Shown here piece after piece: positions 45,101 to 54,700 of a stretch of 64,000 nt of DNA. The first letter of the stretch is position 1, and every line of letters starts with the position of its first letter. The stretch comes from Saprospiraceae bacterium. Lineage in GTDB: Bacteria > Bacteroidota > Bacteroidia > Chitinophagales > Saprospiraceae. Made by a program: the position numbers and the translations under genes. The stretch is from the NCBI GenBank assembly GCA_028279185.1, contig JANQSS010000112.1, positions 1 through 64,000 on the forward strand, read 5' to 3'. The notes under the pieces were generated by a model. That model saw only the letters and a program-made list of their open reading frames with translations. It made no database searches and was not told the origin of the DNA.

Positions 45101-48042
45101 CTTTCCAATCGAGCCGTTGGCACATTTTTTAAATGGTCCAAGGCATTAATAATTTCTCTGAGATTGTTCGTTTGCACAACATCAATATTGTTGGATAATA
45201 AATTCGTAATATGTTGTGCAACCGTAAAATCTAAATTATTGATTTTTGGTTCGTTTCGATCTAAATAGTCATATCGAGTAAATACGGGCTGTTCGGCTTG
45301 GACACCGATGAAATTAGCCTCAACTTTTGCCTGCCTTATCTGATGTGCATTTAATATATCCGCACTTTCATAAAGCCTAAAAGCGGTATTGGAAAACTCC
45401 AATTCTATGGCATGACGGAGCAATTGATATAAAAGGGCAGTTGGAGCACCATCTGTGAAGCCATTTTGTTTCTTTATTTTGTCGTGATCATTCTTGGCAT
45501 TTTCAATAAGCCAATAGATATAATTTTTTCCTTCTGTGCCGGGTGTTGCCGGATCAGTATATGAGCGAATTGAATTTTTTTCTGATAAGGGTTGGTCATC
45601 TATCAAATCTCCCTTCAGCTGATTGGATTTCCCTAAAAATGATTTTTCTAATATTTCAACTACTTCATCATCGTTATTAGGGGAATACCCCAATTGTTTA
45701 AGCAAATTCAGGCCTCTGTTTTGATAAAAACCTTCTAATATTTCTGGGGTTATCTTAAATCTTGCGCCTCCCAATTTAAGACGATTAAGTAAATGGGCGA
45801 AACCTTCTGCATATCTCTGATAAAATTCTACAGAAGAAGCATGAAGCCCCAAGACATCCAATAAAATCTGGTGAGGATCTCCATCTTTACCTATGTATGC
45901 TACCTCATCTGAAAATCGTTTCCAGTCATCACATACTTTTTTAAACAGGTCATACATGCCCCTAATAACATCCAGTCTTTCTGATAAACCTTTTATTGGA
46001 AAGTTGGTTTCTGCATTCAGCCATTGCAAGTTTTTTACAGTACTCGTTGCTAATATTCCATAAGGTTGGTCGCCAATTCTAATTGCTGGAATATTTCCCC
46101 TTCCACTAACAAATCGAATGAAAAAGTCGCGAACTGTTGCCTCATCTCTTGCTGAGAACATAGGGTGCATCATGCTTTCCATCCAGTAACCAATAGTAGC
46201 CGTCCATAAAGCAGTATTCATGGCTTTCGCCTCGCATTGATCGGTTTGATAATAATTAGCAGCCAGTTTTAAAGAGGCATTATCGGCATTGATTCCTAGT
46301 TGTTCTGCTAGCCATTTTCCATCTTTCTTTTTGAAAAAATCATCGGGGTCTTCCTCACCGGGTTCCATCATATATCTTTCAAAAGTTTCTTCATAGTCTT
46401 CTTCTTCAGAGTATCCGGAATCTTCATCTTCAGTATTATTCGTTGGCGTGCCTTGTGGCATAATGGAAAAACCTGTCACTCCATAGTGATGGTGCTGAAT
46501 CAATTCTTCTAAATCGGTTTTCGCTTCATTTTCATCTGCACTTAACTTGATGCCCAACACAAACAATCGGTCAAAGCCGTTTTCATAAACAGAACGGGAT
46601 AAGTTCGATTTGAACCCCATTCCCACTTTTACAGCTTCTTCAAAGTCAAATAGCCATTTAGTTTCAGACCTCCGACACAAGTATTCGATATAACTTTCTG
46701 CTTTAACATCATCTTTGAAATTATCAAAGACTTTTCCTAATTCAGCAATAATATCATCATCGGATAATGCTAAAAAATCGGCAATAAAAACATCACGACT
46801 TGTTTCGGCTTTAACTGAATCTTTGAATTTGTCATAGTATTCTCCTAACTTTTGTTCTTTCAATCCGGCGTCAATAAGACCTGTATATTCATCCATCAAA
46901 GCCAGCCTTAAAACCGTAGTTGTATCTAACGACGGATTCGGTCCGACAATCAAAGGATCGGGGATATTTTCCCCTAATTCATTTAATACTTGTATGGGAT
47001 TGCCATTACTATCGGTTCCTTTATAACCTAGCAAAACGAACTTATCAGGAAAGGTTGTTACTCTGGCGGGTTGAGACCAGGATGATTGTTGAGTATCTGT
47101 ATTTATTATTTTAGGAAAATGAAGAAAACCGACAATGACAGGAGATATGTCTTCAACAGACGGTGTGGTATCCTGAAGATTAATAGGCTTGTAATTTGAA
47201 ATTAATTCAACAGCCTTTTCGTCACTTCCTACCTCTGTTATTAACTGATTGAATGCAGCTTCATTTAATCCAATATCGCCATTGGCTACCCATACAGCAG
47301 TCCAGTAAGTTTTGAGTGCACTTTGCTCATCTTCTGTTGGCAATTCCTGCGTTGGAATAACCAAAATGATTTCTTCTTCATTTGTTCTCTCCGGAAGGTC
47401 AGCTTCATTTTCTGGCAGATAATTTTGGGTTATCCAATAAGCTCGTCCCGGTTGGAAATTACCTGAGAGGTTTTTCCAGGCGGCCTTCAATTTGTTTTTA
47501 ATAAATGGCTTTAAGGCTTCATCATCTGATTTGCCAGCACTCCATACAGTTGACCAGTAACTTTTAGCTAATGTAACTTCATCCTCGGACAGAACATTTT
47601 CAAAAGTATCAATGGAGCATTCGTCAGGAAATATTCGTACCCATAACTGGTGTTGAATGCCTCTTTCACCATCACTTGGCACTTTTTTAAAGCGAGTTTC
47701 TAGCCGAACAGGAAAAAGAAGAAAAGGGGTTTCATCTGAAAATTGTTGAATGTGTTCTCGTGGGTCAGTAAAAGGTTTGAAAAGATTCAACAAGCCCAAC
47801 TCGGCTTTTATATCGACCTGTAACCTACCTTTGGCTACTGCTATTTGCCGCTTGAGACCATTTTCTTCCGTTATAATTCTTTGCATGGCTTCACTATCCG
47901 CACCGTTACTTCTGAGTAAGTTCTCTTTTTCCTTTTCAAGTTTTTTCAACTTTTCCTCGGATAAAAAAACGGACTGCATAGACTGCTTCCTGTTCTTTTT
48001 TGCATTTTGTAAATTACCTTGTATCTCTTTAAAGTCTGGCAT
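42109..48042 (-). CDS. Large-cluster protein D: giant conserved protein of about 1977 aa, unknown function
   Basis: The start at 48042 (MPDFKEIQGNLQNAKKNRKQ) lies 16 bases after the upstream stop; the open frame extends 19 codons further without likeness. Residues about 1-80 form a charged coiled coil. Then comes FLLFPVRLETRFKKVP, near 650 a PAIRIGDQPYGIL motif, near 995 YRLDAWLLGFINFQLHGMR, near 1030 GIYLGAYGWLEDL, and near 1115-1145 LSSERVRMALGIIEGMQHGQ then LLGYQLERGLHD. There is no signal peptide or membrane helix. These motifs recur, in my memory, in giant hypothetical proteins of actinobacteria and myxobacteria. The function is unknown; size and modularity suggest a scaffold or a toxin-like filamentous protein. 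Confidence 0.85.
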   Translation of the reverse strand: MPDFKEIQGNLQNAKKNRKQSMQSVFLSEEKLKKLEKEKENLLRSNGADSEAMQRIITEENGLKRQIAVAKGRLQVDIKAELGLLNLFKPFTDPREHIQQFSDETPFLLFPVRLETRFKKVPSDGERGIQHQLWVRIFPDECSIDTFENVLSEDEVTLAKSYWSTVWSAGKSDDEALKPFIKNKLKAAWKNLSGNFQPGRAYWITQNYLPENEADLPERTNEEEIILVIPTQELPTEDEQSALKTYWTAVWVANGDIGLNEAAFNQLITEVGSDEKAVELISNYKPINLQDTTPSVEDISPVIVGFLHFPKIINTDTQQSSWSQPARVTTFPDKFVLLGYKGTDSNGNPIQVLNELGENIPDPLIVGPNPSLDTTTVLRLALMDEYTGLIDAGLKEQKLGEYYDKFKDSVKAETSRDVFIADFLALSDDDIIAELGKVFDNFKDDVKAESYIEYLCRRSETKWLFDFEEAVKVGMGFKSNLSRSVYENGFDRLFVLGIKLSADENEAKTDLEELIQHHHYGVTGFSIMPQGTPTNNTEDEDSGYSEEEDYEETFERYMMEPGEEDPDDFFKKKDGKWLAEQLGINADNASLKLAANYYQTDQCEAKAMNTALWTATIGYWMESMMHPMFSARDEATVRDFFIRFVSGRGNIPAIRIGDQPYGILATSTVKNLQWLNAETNFPIKGLSERLDVIRGMYDLFKKVCDDWKRFSDEVAYIGKDGDPHQILLDVLGLHASSVEFYQRYAEGFAHLLNRLKLGGARFKITPEILEGFYQNRGLNLLKQLGYSPNNDDEVVEILEKSFLGKSNQLKGDLIDDQPLSEKNSIRSYTDPATPGTEGKNYIYWLIENAKNDHDKIKKQNGFTDGAPTALLYQLLRHAIELEFSNTAFRLYESADILNAHQIRQAKVEANFIGVQAEQPVFTRYDYLDRNEPKINNLDFTVAQHITNLLSNNIDVVQTNNLREIINALDHLKNVPTARLERAFVEHLDCCTYRLDAWLLGFINFQLHGMRYQIEPSEPQTAKPGIYLGAYGWLEDLKPDTEVMTPVQLNREQLDIFNPDGDLELLMDSNNGGYIHAPSINQATTAAVLRNAYISNANQQDPEVYKVNLSSERVRMALGIIEGMQHGQSIGELLGYQLERGLHDRYEEAEVDTFIYELRKAFPLNSNRMNETSEDETDLDSITQIEARNVVDGLALVNHINKTGNKNYPFGKTGLATADASQRNVIGSEVERLLNINDAIADLAAAEGVHQVVQANYERAAGALETYSKGGFPQIPEVIKTPRSGVSLTNRVGIHLESGLSAPANANPRAAVEPAIEKFLSDLLPAMSDICCKVVYTVPTYEEGVVNAEQVGTINMKELGLNASDLFYQLDVESAKSLTALDDYILKQLHESNTPRPDVELKINYTEPVVGKVTVFELAPLIKSLRALILSARPLKNSDMILSNEASSEGDVNCSIDLIRINTVFKRFKDNFSDSNNTDGGIDLFNDAFISLIDDDDFEITLSNKQQIINNIDAYAGLFLARLYSLSQFGIPHAGFGFIYDRKAGIYAAIYQKVLGYKKRWEDKQTKYGDLMTEFGNATADGEKIEILQKAERTVSTTYSIPVPTIADYVNILEHPVTGKKKAFDDKLAEINAWLGGSFIRFVDLVNELTKLRTGVGSTTGRGLEEFDLLTIETEEDERQIIVFAEDLKIQAVKLNTSLIDKATAVQELLDRHDAEVNPINKVNLLTEVGKQLFGEEFKIIPEFRLSTEHGSELKKTFDDKDQLLSHQTTDNGVDFPVDNWLYSVARVREKLGYWENVLMLSEGFNNIELDLTPLQLPYLNNDTWLGLSFPETYELESDKLLYTAHLNNFDPTKSQCGLLIDEWTEVIPTETETTGLTFQYDQPNTEPPQTMLLVTPSEFKGQWSWQNVVNTLHDTLDLAKLRAVEPVQIDGTSYAQFLPATVSAVTVYPLMTVALNYAVNNGFVVQANINENGETNN

Positions 48043-48058
48043 AGTGTTCTGATTTGGT

Positions 48059-51000
48059 TTAGGAAATATCGGGCAACATTTCGGTAGCATGAACCGCAAC
48101 CAAAACAGGTACTTGATACAGTATGTATGCCAATTCAGCAGCGTTCATGTCCTTGTGCCATGAAATTAATTTATCTTCATCCTGTTGCGGTTTCTTTTCA
48201 TCATCATCATTTTCCAAAGGCTGGTCTGATGTGATAGTTGGTGTTTGATTATTTATTTGAATGAATTCACCGTCACCAACAGAAGGACTTAGATTGTCCC
48301 AACTCATATCGTTCCACAATTCTATTCTATTTTGGTTGTCAATGATTGGTTCCTCACCTGATTCAGGAGCAGTTGGAATATCCAAGCCAAACCTCGGTTC
48401 ACCCGGTCTTTCTTTTATCACAAAAAACCAACCTGCATCCTCCCAGGTCACTTTATCAGCGCATCGTTCATCAACGGATTCATCTGCTTTACCTGTCCCT
48501 CCTTTGGCCTCACAAACCGTTAAGTCAAACCCAAAGAAATAAATATCAGGGTCAACTTTTGCTTCATATAGAGGTGACTTGATTATAGAAGTAGGTGGAT
48601 TATCTTCTTGTCCTGTTGGAATGGGAGCCAGGGTGCGCTCTTTGGTTACATCAATCGTTTGACTACTATTCAAAACAGGGTCGCCATTTTCGTCTTGCCA
48701 AACCGCTTTATGAGCATAAATAACCGCCGTAGGATATTTTTTCAACAACTCTCCCCGAATTACCAAAACGACTTCTTCCTCATTTTCTCCGGGCAGTTCC
48801 CTATTATCGTGGTCGCCCAAATTGGAGAATTTACTCCAATAATGAAGTGGTTTAATGTCTTTCAGTTCTTCTTTAAAAACAACTGACTTAGCTTTTTCTA
48901 AAAATGCTTCATCTTTTTCAAAATCACTATTTCTTAATTTGTCGTAATATTCTTGTAGTTCTAATGTAGGTTGAGAATTATGGTTATTAGTGATAATCAA
49001 GCGTTGTCTAAATCGGTCGGTTATGCCCGCTAATGTTGTAGGTTGTATGTCCATAAAACCATTCACTTCCCAAAACTGCCGGAAATAGCTCCCCCTTTGA
49101 TCTGTTGGATATTCACGCCAGAGTAGTTCTCTTGCAAACTCATGATTTAAGCCCACCATGTAAGACTCGATGAACTTTTGGTTAGTCTCCAAAATAGAGA
49201 TACTGTTTTGAGAAACATAATTGATATTGGGCAAAAACAATTCTGAAGAATATTCCGCTAAGGGCTTATACATAGGAAGGTCGAATTTGGGGTAGGCCAT
49301 TGCTTCCAGAAATGTTTCCTTTATTTGGAAAACAACAAAAGGAGGTAACTTGACTCCTCCATATATCCAGCGTGGAATCGTCAACTCAGGATGAACATTT
49401 TCAAAAACAGCGTTATTAACGGCAGATATATTTAATTCGGGTCTTACTACAACTTCACCCAACTTTGCACTCTCCTGAAGCATACCATTTACATCTTTCA
49501 GGGCTCGCTTAAATCGTACAGCTTCTTCGCTATCTGTTGTTCCTCCAATTCTTGGCGTGAAGTTTTCACCCGGTTCTGAAATTCTGAAGTCAGGACTTTT
49601 TGGCAATTCATCTATTGATTCCGGGGTTTGATTTTCTACTAGTATTGAATTAGAGTGAGCCATTTGCTTTGACCACTTATCCAATAAACGATATACATAG
49701 ACCAATGCTCCTATTGCAACTACTCCAACTGACATAAGTGCTGCTGCCGGGGCAAACAAAACCAATAGAAGAACGATAATCAAAGCAAGTAATAAAGAAA
49801 TCCATTTTATCCAGGGATAGCGTTCCAGCAAATCCAAAATAAAATCAGGAACATTAGAAGGCTTTGCCAAATCTGCTATATCCTTTGGTGTTTGGATACC
49901 TTCAGGTGTCACCTTTGGAGCAGCAGCACTTACTTCTCCAGTGTTGATTCTGGTAATTAAATTATCAGGTGTTCGTATTTCATCAAATGGCAGCCGTCTG
50001 ACGATTTTACCTCTTGGTCGTAACACCTTTCTCATATTCACAGATGTAGCAGCAGAGGTCAATATACTTTCCGCTCTTTGATAGGATACCGTTAACTGAT
50101 CTTCCTTTTTTATTTCTTTTCCATCACTACCTTTTATTATGCTTCTTGTTGAAACTTGATTAGTAGCAGTATCTATGAACTCTTTTTCATAATTATAAGC
50201 AAGTGCAACATTGGCTATTATCCTCTTGTGAACGGGAGAAGAAACCGACAGCCACTTATCTTCATTTTTTTCTTTGATAGGCCTCAAATGAGTATTATAC
50301 CAAATTTCCGAAACGACCTTCGCCAATTGGCCTTCCCTAATTTTTTTGTTGGCTTCCAATACTTCTCCAATTTGGTCCCAGGCAGCCTTCATATAATTCT
50401 CCTGATTCTCTTGTACGACCTTAGTTCCAAATCCGGCAGGTACTCTCCACCGGGGGTCAAGGTTCAGTTCATGTACCCAATTATCGCTCGAAGAAATATC
50501 AGTAGTATTATCCCTTTCTTTTAAGAGCCGTTGCGTTAAGGCGTGCCATCTACCATATAATGGAGCGGTAATAAGCGGGTCGGGGTTATTACTAATATCA
50601 AATTCAGTATCATCCCCGGCAGTTTGAGTTTCATTGATGTTCGATTCACTATTTGCTTGAGCTGCACTTTTTTCCTCATAACTATCTGTCAAATTAATAA
50701 ATGAAGCTACATCACTTTGAAAAGGGTGAGGATAAGCTTGTGTCCCATTCAAAGTTGTCCAATTCCTATACTTCTCGACTATTTCAAATTCTTCGTCCGT
50801 GTAAAAAATGTCCGGTACTCGTAGTGCTCCGCCTAATTTTAAGATGCCGCCTAATTTCTGTTCATCCGTAACTCCTGAGTCATCAATAATGCCTTGAATG
50901 TTCGCACCGGGGTCCTGGACATCCATATCCCGCACTCCCACCCGACTGTCAATGGGTTTGGGTTCTAATAAGCGAACCAAATATTCAAAATCTCCTATTG

Positions 51001-51796
51001 TGCCGGTTCGAAAATACCAACGATGATAATAGGGTAATTCAAATCCGGCGGCAATAGAGTTATTTTTCCAGGCTAATTCTAAAGCACTTGTCGCAGTCGA
51101 GGGGTCTTGCCCCAAACCGGCCAACAGGCCACTTTTAAAGATCGGAACTAAAAACGCATAGTACGCTTCTTTTTCTTCCAGCTTACGAGGACAAATAATT
51201 CTGGAATAAGCAAGATCAGGATTTTCGTTTAGTAAGGACTCCAGGTTGTTGGCAATGCTGCTCGTGTTTTCAGATTTAAAGTCATTTCCGATTAAATTTC
51301 GATTTACATGAACATGAGCCCAAGCCCACGACTGTTCAGCCTGTGGCAACTTGGCATCAGCCGCTAATTTGATGTACGGTAATGGTCTGTCTTTAATATT
51401 TTTACCATCATTGAATTCATCTTCTTTCAATACAACCAAGGCCAACCAGGGCAATAACCTATGGTCAGTTGGATTTAACATTGGGGAATAACGCCAGGGA
51501 AAATCTTCATCATAAAATTCGATATAAGGAAGATAATTGGGTTCAAAGTTGGTAATCCAATTTCGAGGTTCAACCTTGACTATAGCTTTGTTGTCAATAC
51601 CCACAATGTCTCCAGGACCATATATCTGAACATCTTTTTGTATAGGTGGACGGCTTTCGTTTCCTCCCCCCACTTTATCACCTTGTACTGTCAATTCGAT
51701 GGGAATAGTTGCCCGGTTGCCGATTTGATTACTAATCTGGTTGGCTATGCCCTGTCGAAGCCAGGGTAAAAAGGTATATGTGGCTAATTCACTCAT
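48059..51796 (-). CDS. Large-cluster protein C: conserved protein of 1245 aa with a central membrane hairpin
   Basis: It starts MSELATYTFLPWLRQGIANQ and overlaps the DUF6603 stop by four bases (ATGA), so the two are translationally coupled. Recognisable points are DHRLLPWLALVVLKEDEF near residue 110, a hydrophobic block at about 665-702 with two membrane helices (WISLLLALIIVLLLVLF and AALMSVGVVAIGALVYVY), and a C-terminal half with GLNHEFARELLWREYPTDQR, EEEVVLVIRGELLKKYPTAV and AGWFFVIKERPGEPRFGLD. There is no N-terminal signal. The membrane hairpin suggests that this is the membrane anchor or pore part of the system. No function is known. Confidence 0.85.
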   Translation of the reverse strand: MSELATYTFLPWLRQGIANQISNQIGNRATIPIELTVQGDKVGGGNESRPPIQKDVQIYGPGDIVGIDNKAIVKVEPRNWITNFEPNYLPYIEFYDEDFPWRYSPMLNPTDHRLLPWLALVVLKEDEFNDGKNIKDRPLPYIKLAADAKLPQAEQSWAWAHVHVNRNLIGNDFKSENTSSIANNLESLLNENPDLAYSRIICPRKLEEKEAYYAFLVPIFKSGLLAGLGQDPSTATSALELAWKNNSIAAGFELPYYHRWYFRTGTIGDFEYLVRLLEPKPIDSRVGVRDMDVQDPGANIQGIIDDSGVTDEQKLGGILKLGGALRVPDIFYTDEEFEIVEKYRNWTTLNGTQAYPHPFQSDVASFINLTDSYEEKSAAQANSESNINETQTAGDDTEFDISNNPDPLITAPLYGRWHALTQRLLKERDNTTDISSSDNWVHELNLDPRWRVPAGFGTKVVQENQENYMKAAWDQIGEVLEANKKIREGQLAKVVSEIWYNTHLRPIKEKNEDKWLSVSSPVHKRIIANVALAYNYEKEFIDTATNQVSTRSIIKGSDGKEIKKEDQLTVSYQRAESILTSAATSVNMRKVLRPRGKIVRRLPFDEIRTPDNLITRINTGEVSAAAPKVTPEGIQTPKDIADLAKPSNVPDFILDLLERYPWIKWISLLLALIIVLLLVLFAPAAALMSVGVVAIGALVYVYRLLDKWSKQMAHSNSILVENQTPESIDELPKSPDFRISEPGENFTPRIGGTTDSEEAVRFKRALKDVNGMLQESAKLGEVVVRPELNISAVNNAVFENVHPELTIPRWIYGGVKLPPFVVFQIKETFLEAMAYPKFDLPMYKPLAEYSSELFLPNINYVSQNSISILETNQKFIESYMVGLNHEFARELLWREYPTDQRGSYFRQFWEVNGFMDIQPTTLAGITDRFRQRLIITNNHNSQPTLELQEYYDKLRNSDFEKDEAFLEKAKSVVFKEELKDIKPLHYWSKFSNLGDHDNRELPGENEEEVVLVIRGELLKKYPTAVIYAHKAVWQDENGDPVLNSSQTIDVTKERTLAPIPTGQEDNPPTSIIKSPLYEAKVDPDIYFFGFDLTVCEAKGGTGKADESVDERCADKVTWEDAGWFFVIKERPGEPRFGLDIPTAPESGEEPIIDNQNRIELWNDMSWDNLSPSVGDGEFIQINNQTPTITSDQPLENDDDEKKPQQDEDKLISWHKDMNAAELAYILYQVPVLVAVHATEMLPDIS

Positions 51797-54700
51797 GCGG
51801 CATTGGCATTGACCTCTGTGTTTGGAATAACGTGCATTTGGGAAGCAGCAGCCGGATCTAAACTAATTTGCTCCTGGATGTAATCCATTGCACTTGCTTG
51901 ACTTATAAATTGAGTTGCTGCTGTATCAACAGGTTTATTGGTATCGTTAAAGGCTACGGTATATCGATTCGGTTCTACTTTGATAACCGCTTTATTGGGC
52001 TGAATTTGTTTTTTGTGATGTTGGGATAATGTAGATTTGGTTACAGCTCCACCGTTCAAGAAATGTGTAAATAAAGTAGCGTAAACAGCCGTAAATGCAG
52101 TGTGAAGCACTTTGTAAAACTTAACCAGGTGCCGCTTGAAATTATTGTCGATGATCACCGTTTCGTAGCGGATTATTCGCTTGACGGCCATACTGGTTTT
52201 CAGTTGCTCACCATCCGGTTTGATTTCGACACCACTTTCATATAATTCAAAACCCGGACTCGATAACTTCTGTGAATTGCTTAAATTTTTAAATTCTCCA
52301 GTAGCAAATCTATCTGTGACATCAGATACATTTAAATTATTACCTGATATTGAAGCTGAAATAGAAAACTTGTCAGCATCTAATGGACGTTGATTTCCTA
52401 TTTTATCCAATTTAAGCTTAAGTGGTAGTTTAGTTTGACTGACTCTCAATGTTCCAACAGGGTGCAAAATCAATTCATCCGTACTACTTGATCCTAATTG
52501 TCGCAACGAGACTAGAATACTACTGTTATTAGGAACGATAGCTTGCCAATTTGTGATGGCAGCAAATTCTCTTTCGACAAGTGGGAAGACTTCTATAGGT
52601 GGTAAAATGGTATGGCGTTCTTCCCCCCAAGTATGTTCGAATGGTACCGAAACGGAAAAGAATAGGAAGCCAATTTTCCCTTTTCCTTTAATATGCCAAG
52701 GAGTAGGTCCTTCAAGTAGTCCACTGAACCCAACACTAAACAATCCAAATCCAAACAATTTCACTGAAAGACTGACAGACAGACTGAAGCTGAAATAGAA
52801 TGGATTAAATTGGAATAAAGCATCGAATCCAAAGTGTCCATCAATATTAAAAGCACTTACTCCAAAGAATAATTCTACCCTGGCACCAAATTGAACAGTA
52901 TTGGATGTAACGGCAAAATATCCTTCTATTCTTATTTTCGCAGAAGATTCATTGAGTATATTGACTGCAAGCCGCTGTGGAACCGGAAAGGGCAAGTTAG
53001 GAGGTGGTGTATACTGAGGATGAAAACCTCCTATGGTTAACACAAAATTGGAATTATTGCCCCATTTTAGCCAAAAGCCAATACCTCCTTCTATGGTAAT
53101 AAATAGGATTCTCGAGTCGTACAAAAAGGCAACGAACCACATTTGTTCTTTGGAGGGTTCGATTCTACCCAATAGGTTGATTTGCAATTTTAAGACTGCG
53201 GCATCTTCTGTAGGAAGTAAAACTTTCAGCACCCCTAAAATGGTAATATTCACATCAGGAAACTCAATGATCACACCCAGACTCAAACTGGCTAAAGTAG
53301 GAGAACCATAGCCTATTTTAGCCATAGGGCCTACCAAATGTTGATCATTATGAGCAGGAAAAAATGCCCGAAGGTCGGAAAGAATACGAGGAGCATTCGC
53401 GACTACATCTTTTGGAAACATTATGCTTTCTGCTCCTCCTGTCACCACTCCTTCCCGCAAGGCATCTACTTTAACAATTCTATTAATCCCTACAATTCCA
53501 CCAACTCCTAAAAGTGTAAAGCCCATCCCCAATTGCAATCCAGCACCGAACTCTACGGAGATGATAATGATCATTGAGAAGCCTTTACTACCATCTGGAA
53601 GTTTTGTTGTGATTAATCCTATAGCCTTAACTGCAATCCATTCACTTATTACCAGTTCTAATGCACCAGCATATTCTTCTCGATCGTAGTCGAAGAAGAG
53701 GTAGCCACCACCTTTGACGACTCCGGTATCGAGAGACAGACCAACACCGTTTGGGGGTTTGAAGCCCATAGCAAGATCGATGGGACCAAGGTTACCACCG
53801 TCTGATGGGAAAGATAAGGTGGCGCTGAGGCCCATATTTTCCACTACTGCTTGGAGGGGACCGAGGTTGGCTTTAATCGTGGCACCCACATTTATTGGAA
53901 TTTTGCCATCTTTTGGCATCAAGCCAATCGTCAGGTTTTGAATTTCTATGGGGCCTAGTTCAATATGTGTTGGAAGCCTGATTTCTAAACCAGCACTACC
54001 TTTAAAATATATCCCGTCTTTATTAGAAAAACCTATTCCTAAATTGAAATTACCCTCAATTCCATTTCCCGCAATATTTGAAACAAAACCGTCTGCATTT
54101 CCAAAATTAATTGCAATCAGACCGTCAATCAAATCTGTATTAATTGACAGATTGACATCTTCATTTTTTTCAACTCCGAGGGCAAGTCCAAAGGTTCCAA
54201 TTTCAAGACGACTACCTTCTGGTTCTCCTATCCGAAATAGTTTGTCTCCCTCATTTTCTATGATTTTACTTTTCCCTATCAAAGATGTCTTGAATCCCAG
54301 TTGTGCATTATTCAAAAGAACTTGTGGAGAAGAAAATAAATCTGCAATGAATTTGAAATCATTATTGTTGTCGATACTAAAACCAAACCCATTGCTTATG
54401 TTCCCACTAAATTCTAATTTAATTTTAAAGTCGTCACTTATATCAAATTCCAACTGCACGTTTGAGCCTATACCAAAAACCAATCCTGTAATTTGATCAC
54501 TGTTTGTATCAATTATCGGATAAACATCCATTCCAACCGCATCTACTTTTCCAGGAATAAACGGAAATCTCAGAATTTCTAAATCAGAAAAGCCACTCCA
54601 ATTTTCTATATTTGAATTATTGTTAATAAACTTTAGCGTATCAATGCCAGGATCTCTATAATGCGGTATTAATCCAACCGAGCTTCCAATTTCATGTAAT

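Noticed and set aside
53948..54496. A 182-codon plus-strand open frame opposite the DUF6603 gene
   Set aside because: It is fully antisense to a well-supported coding region and is Pro/Ser/Lys-rich without family likeness; it arises from the codon pattern of the opposite strand.
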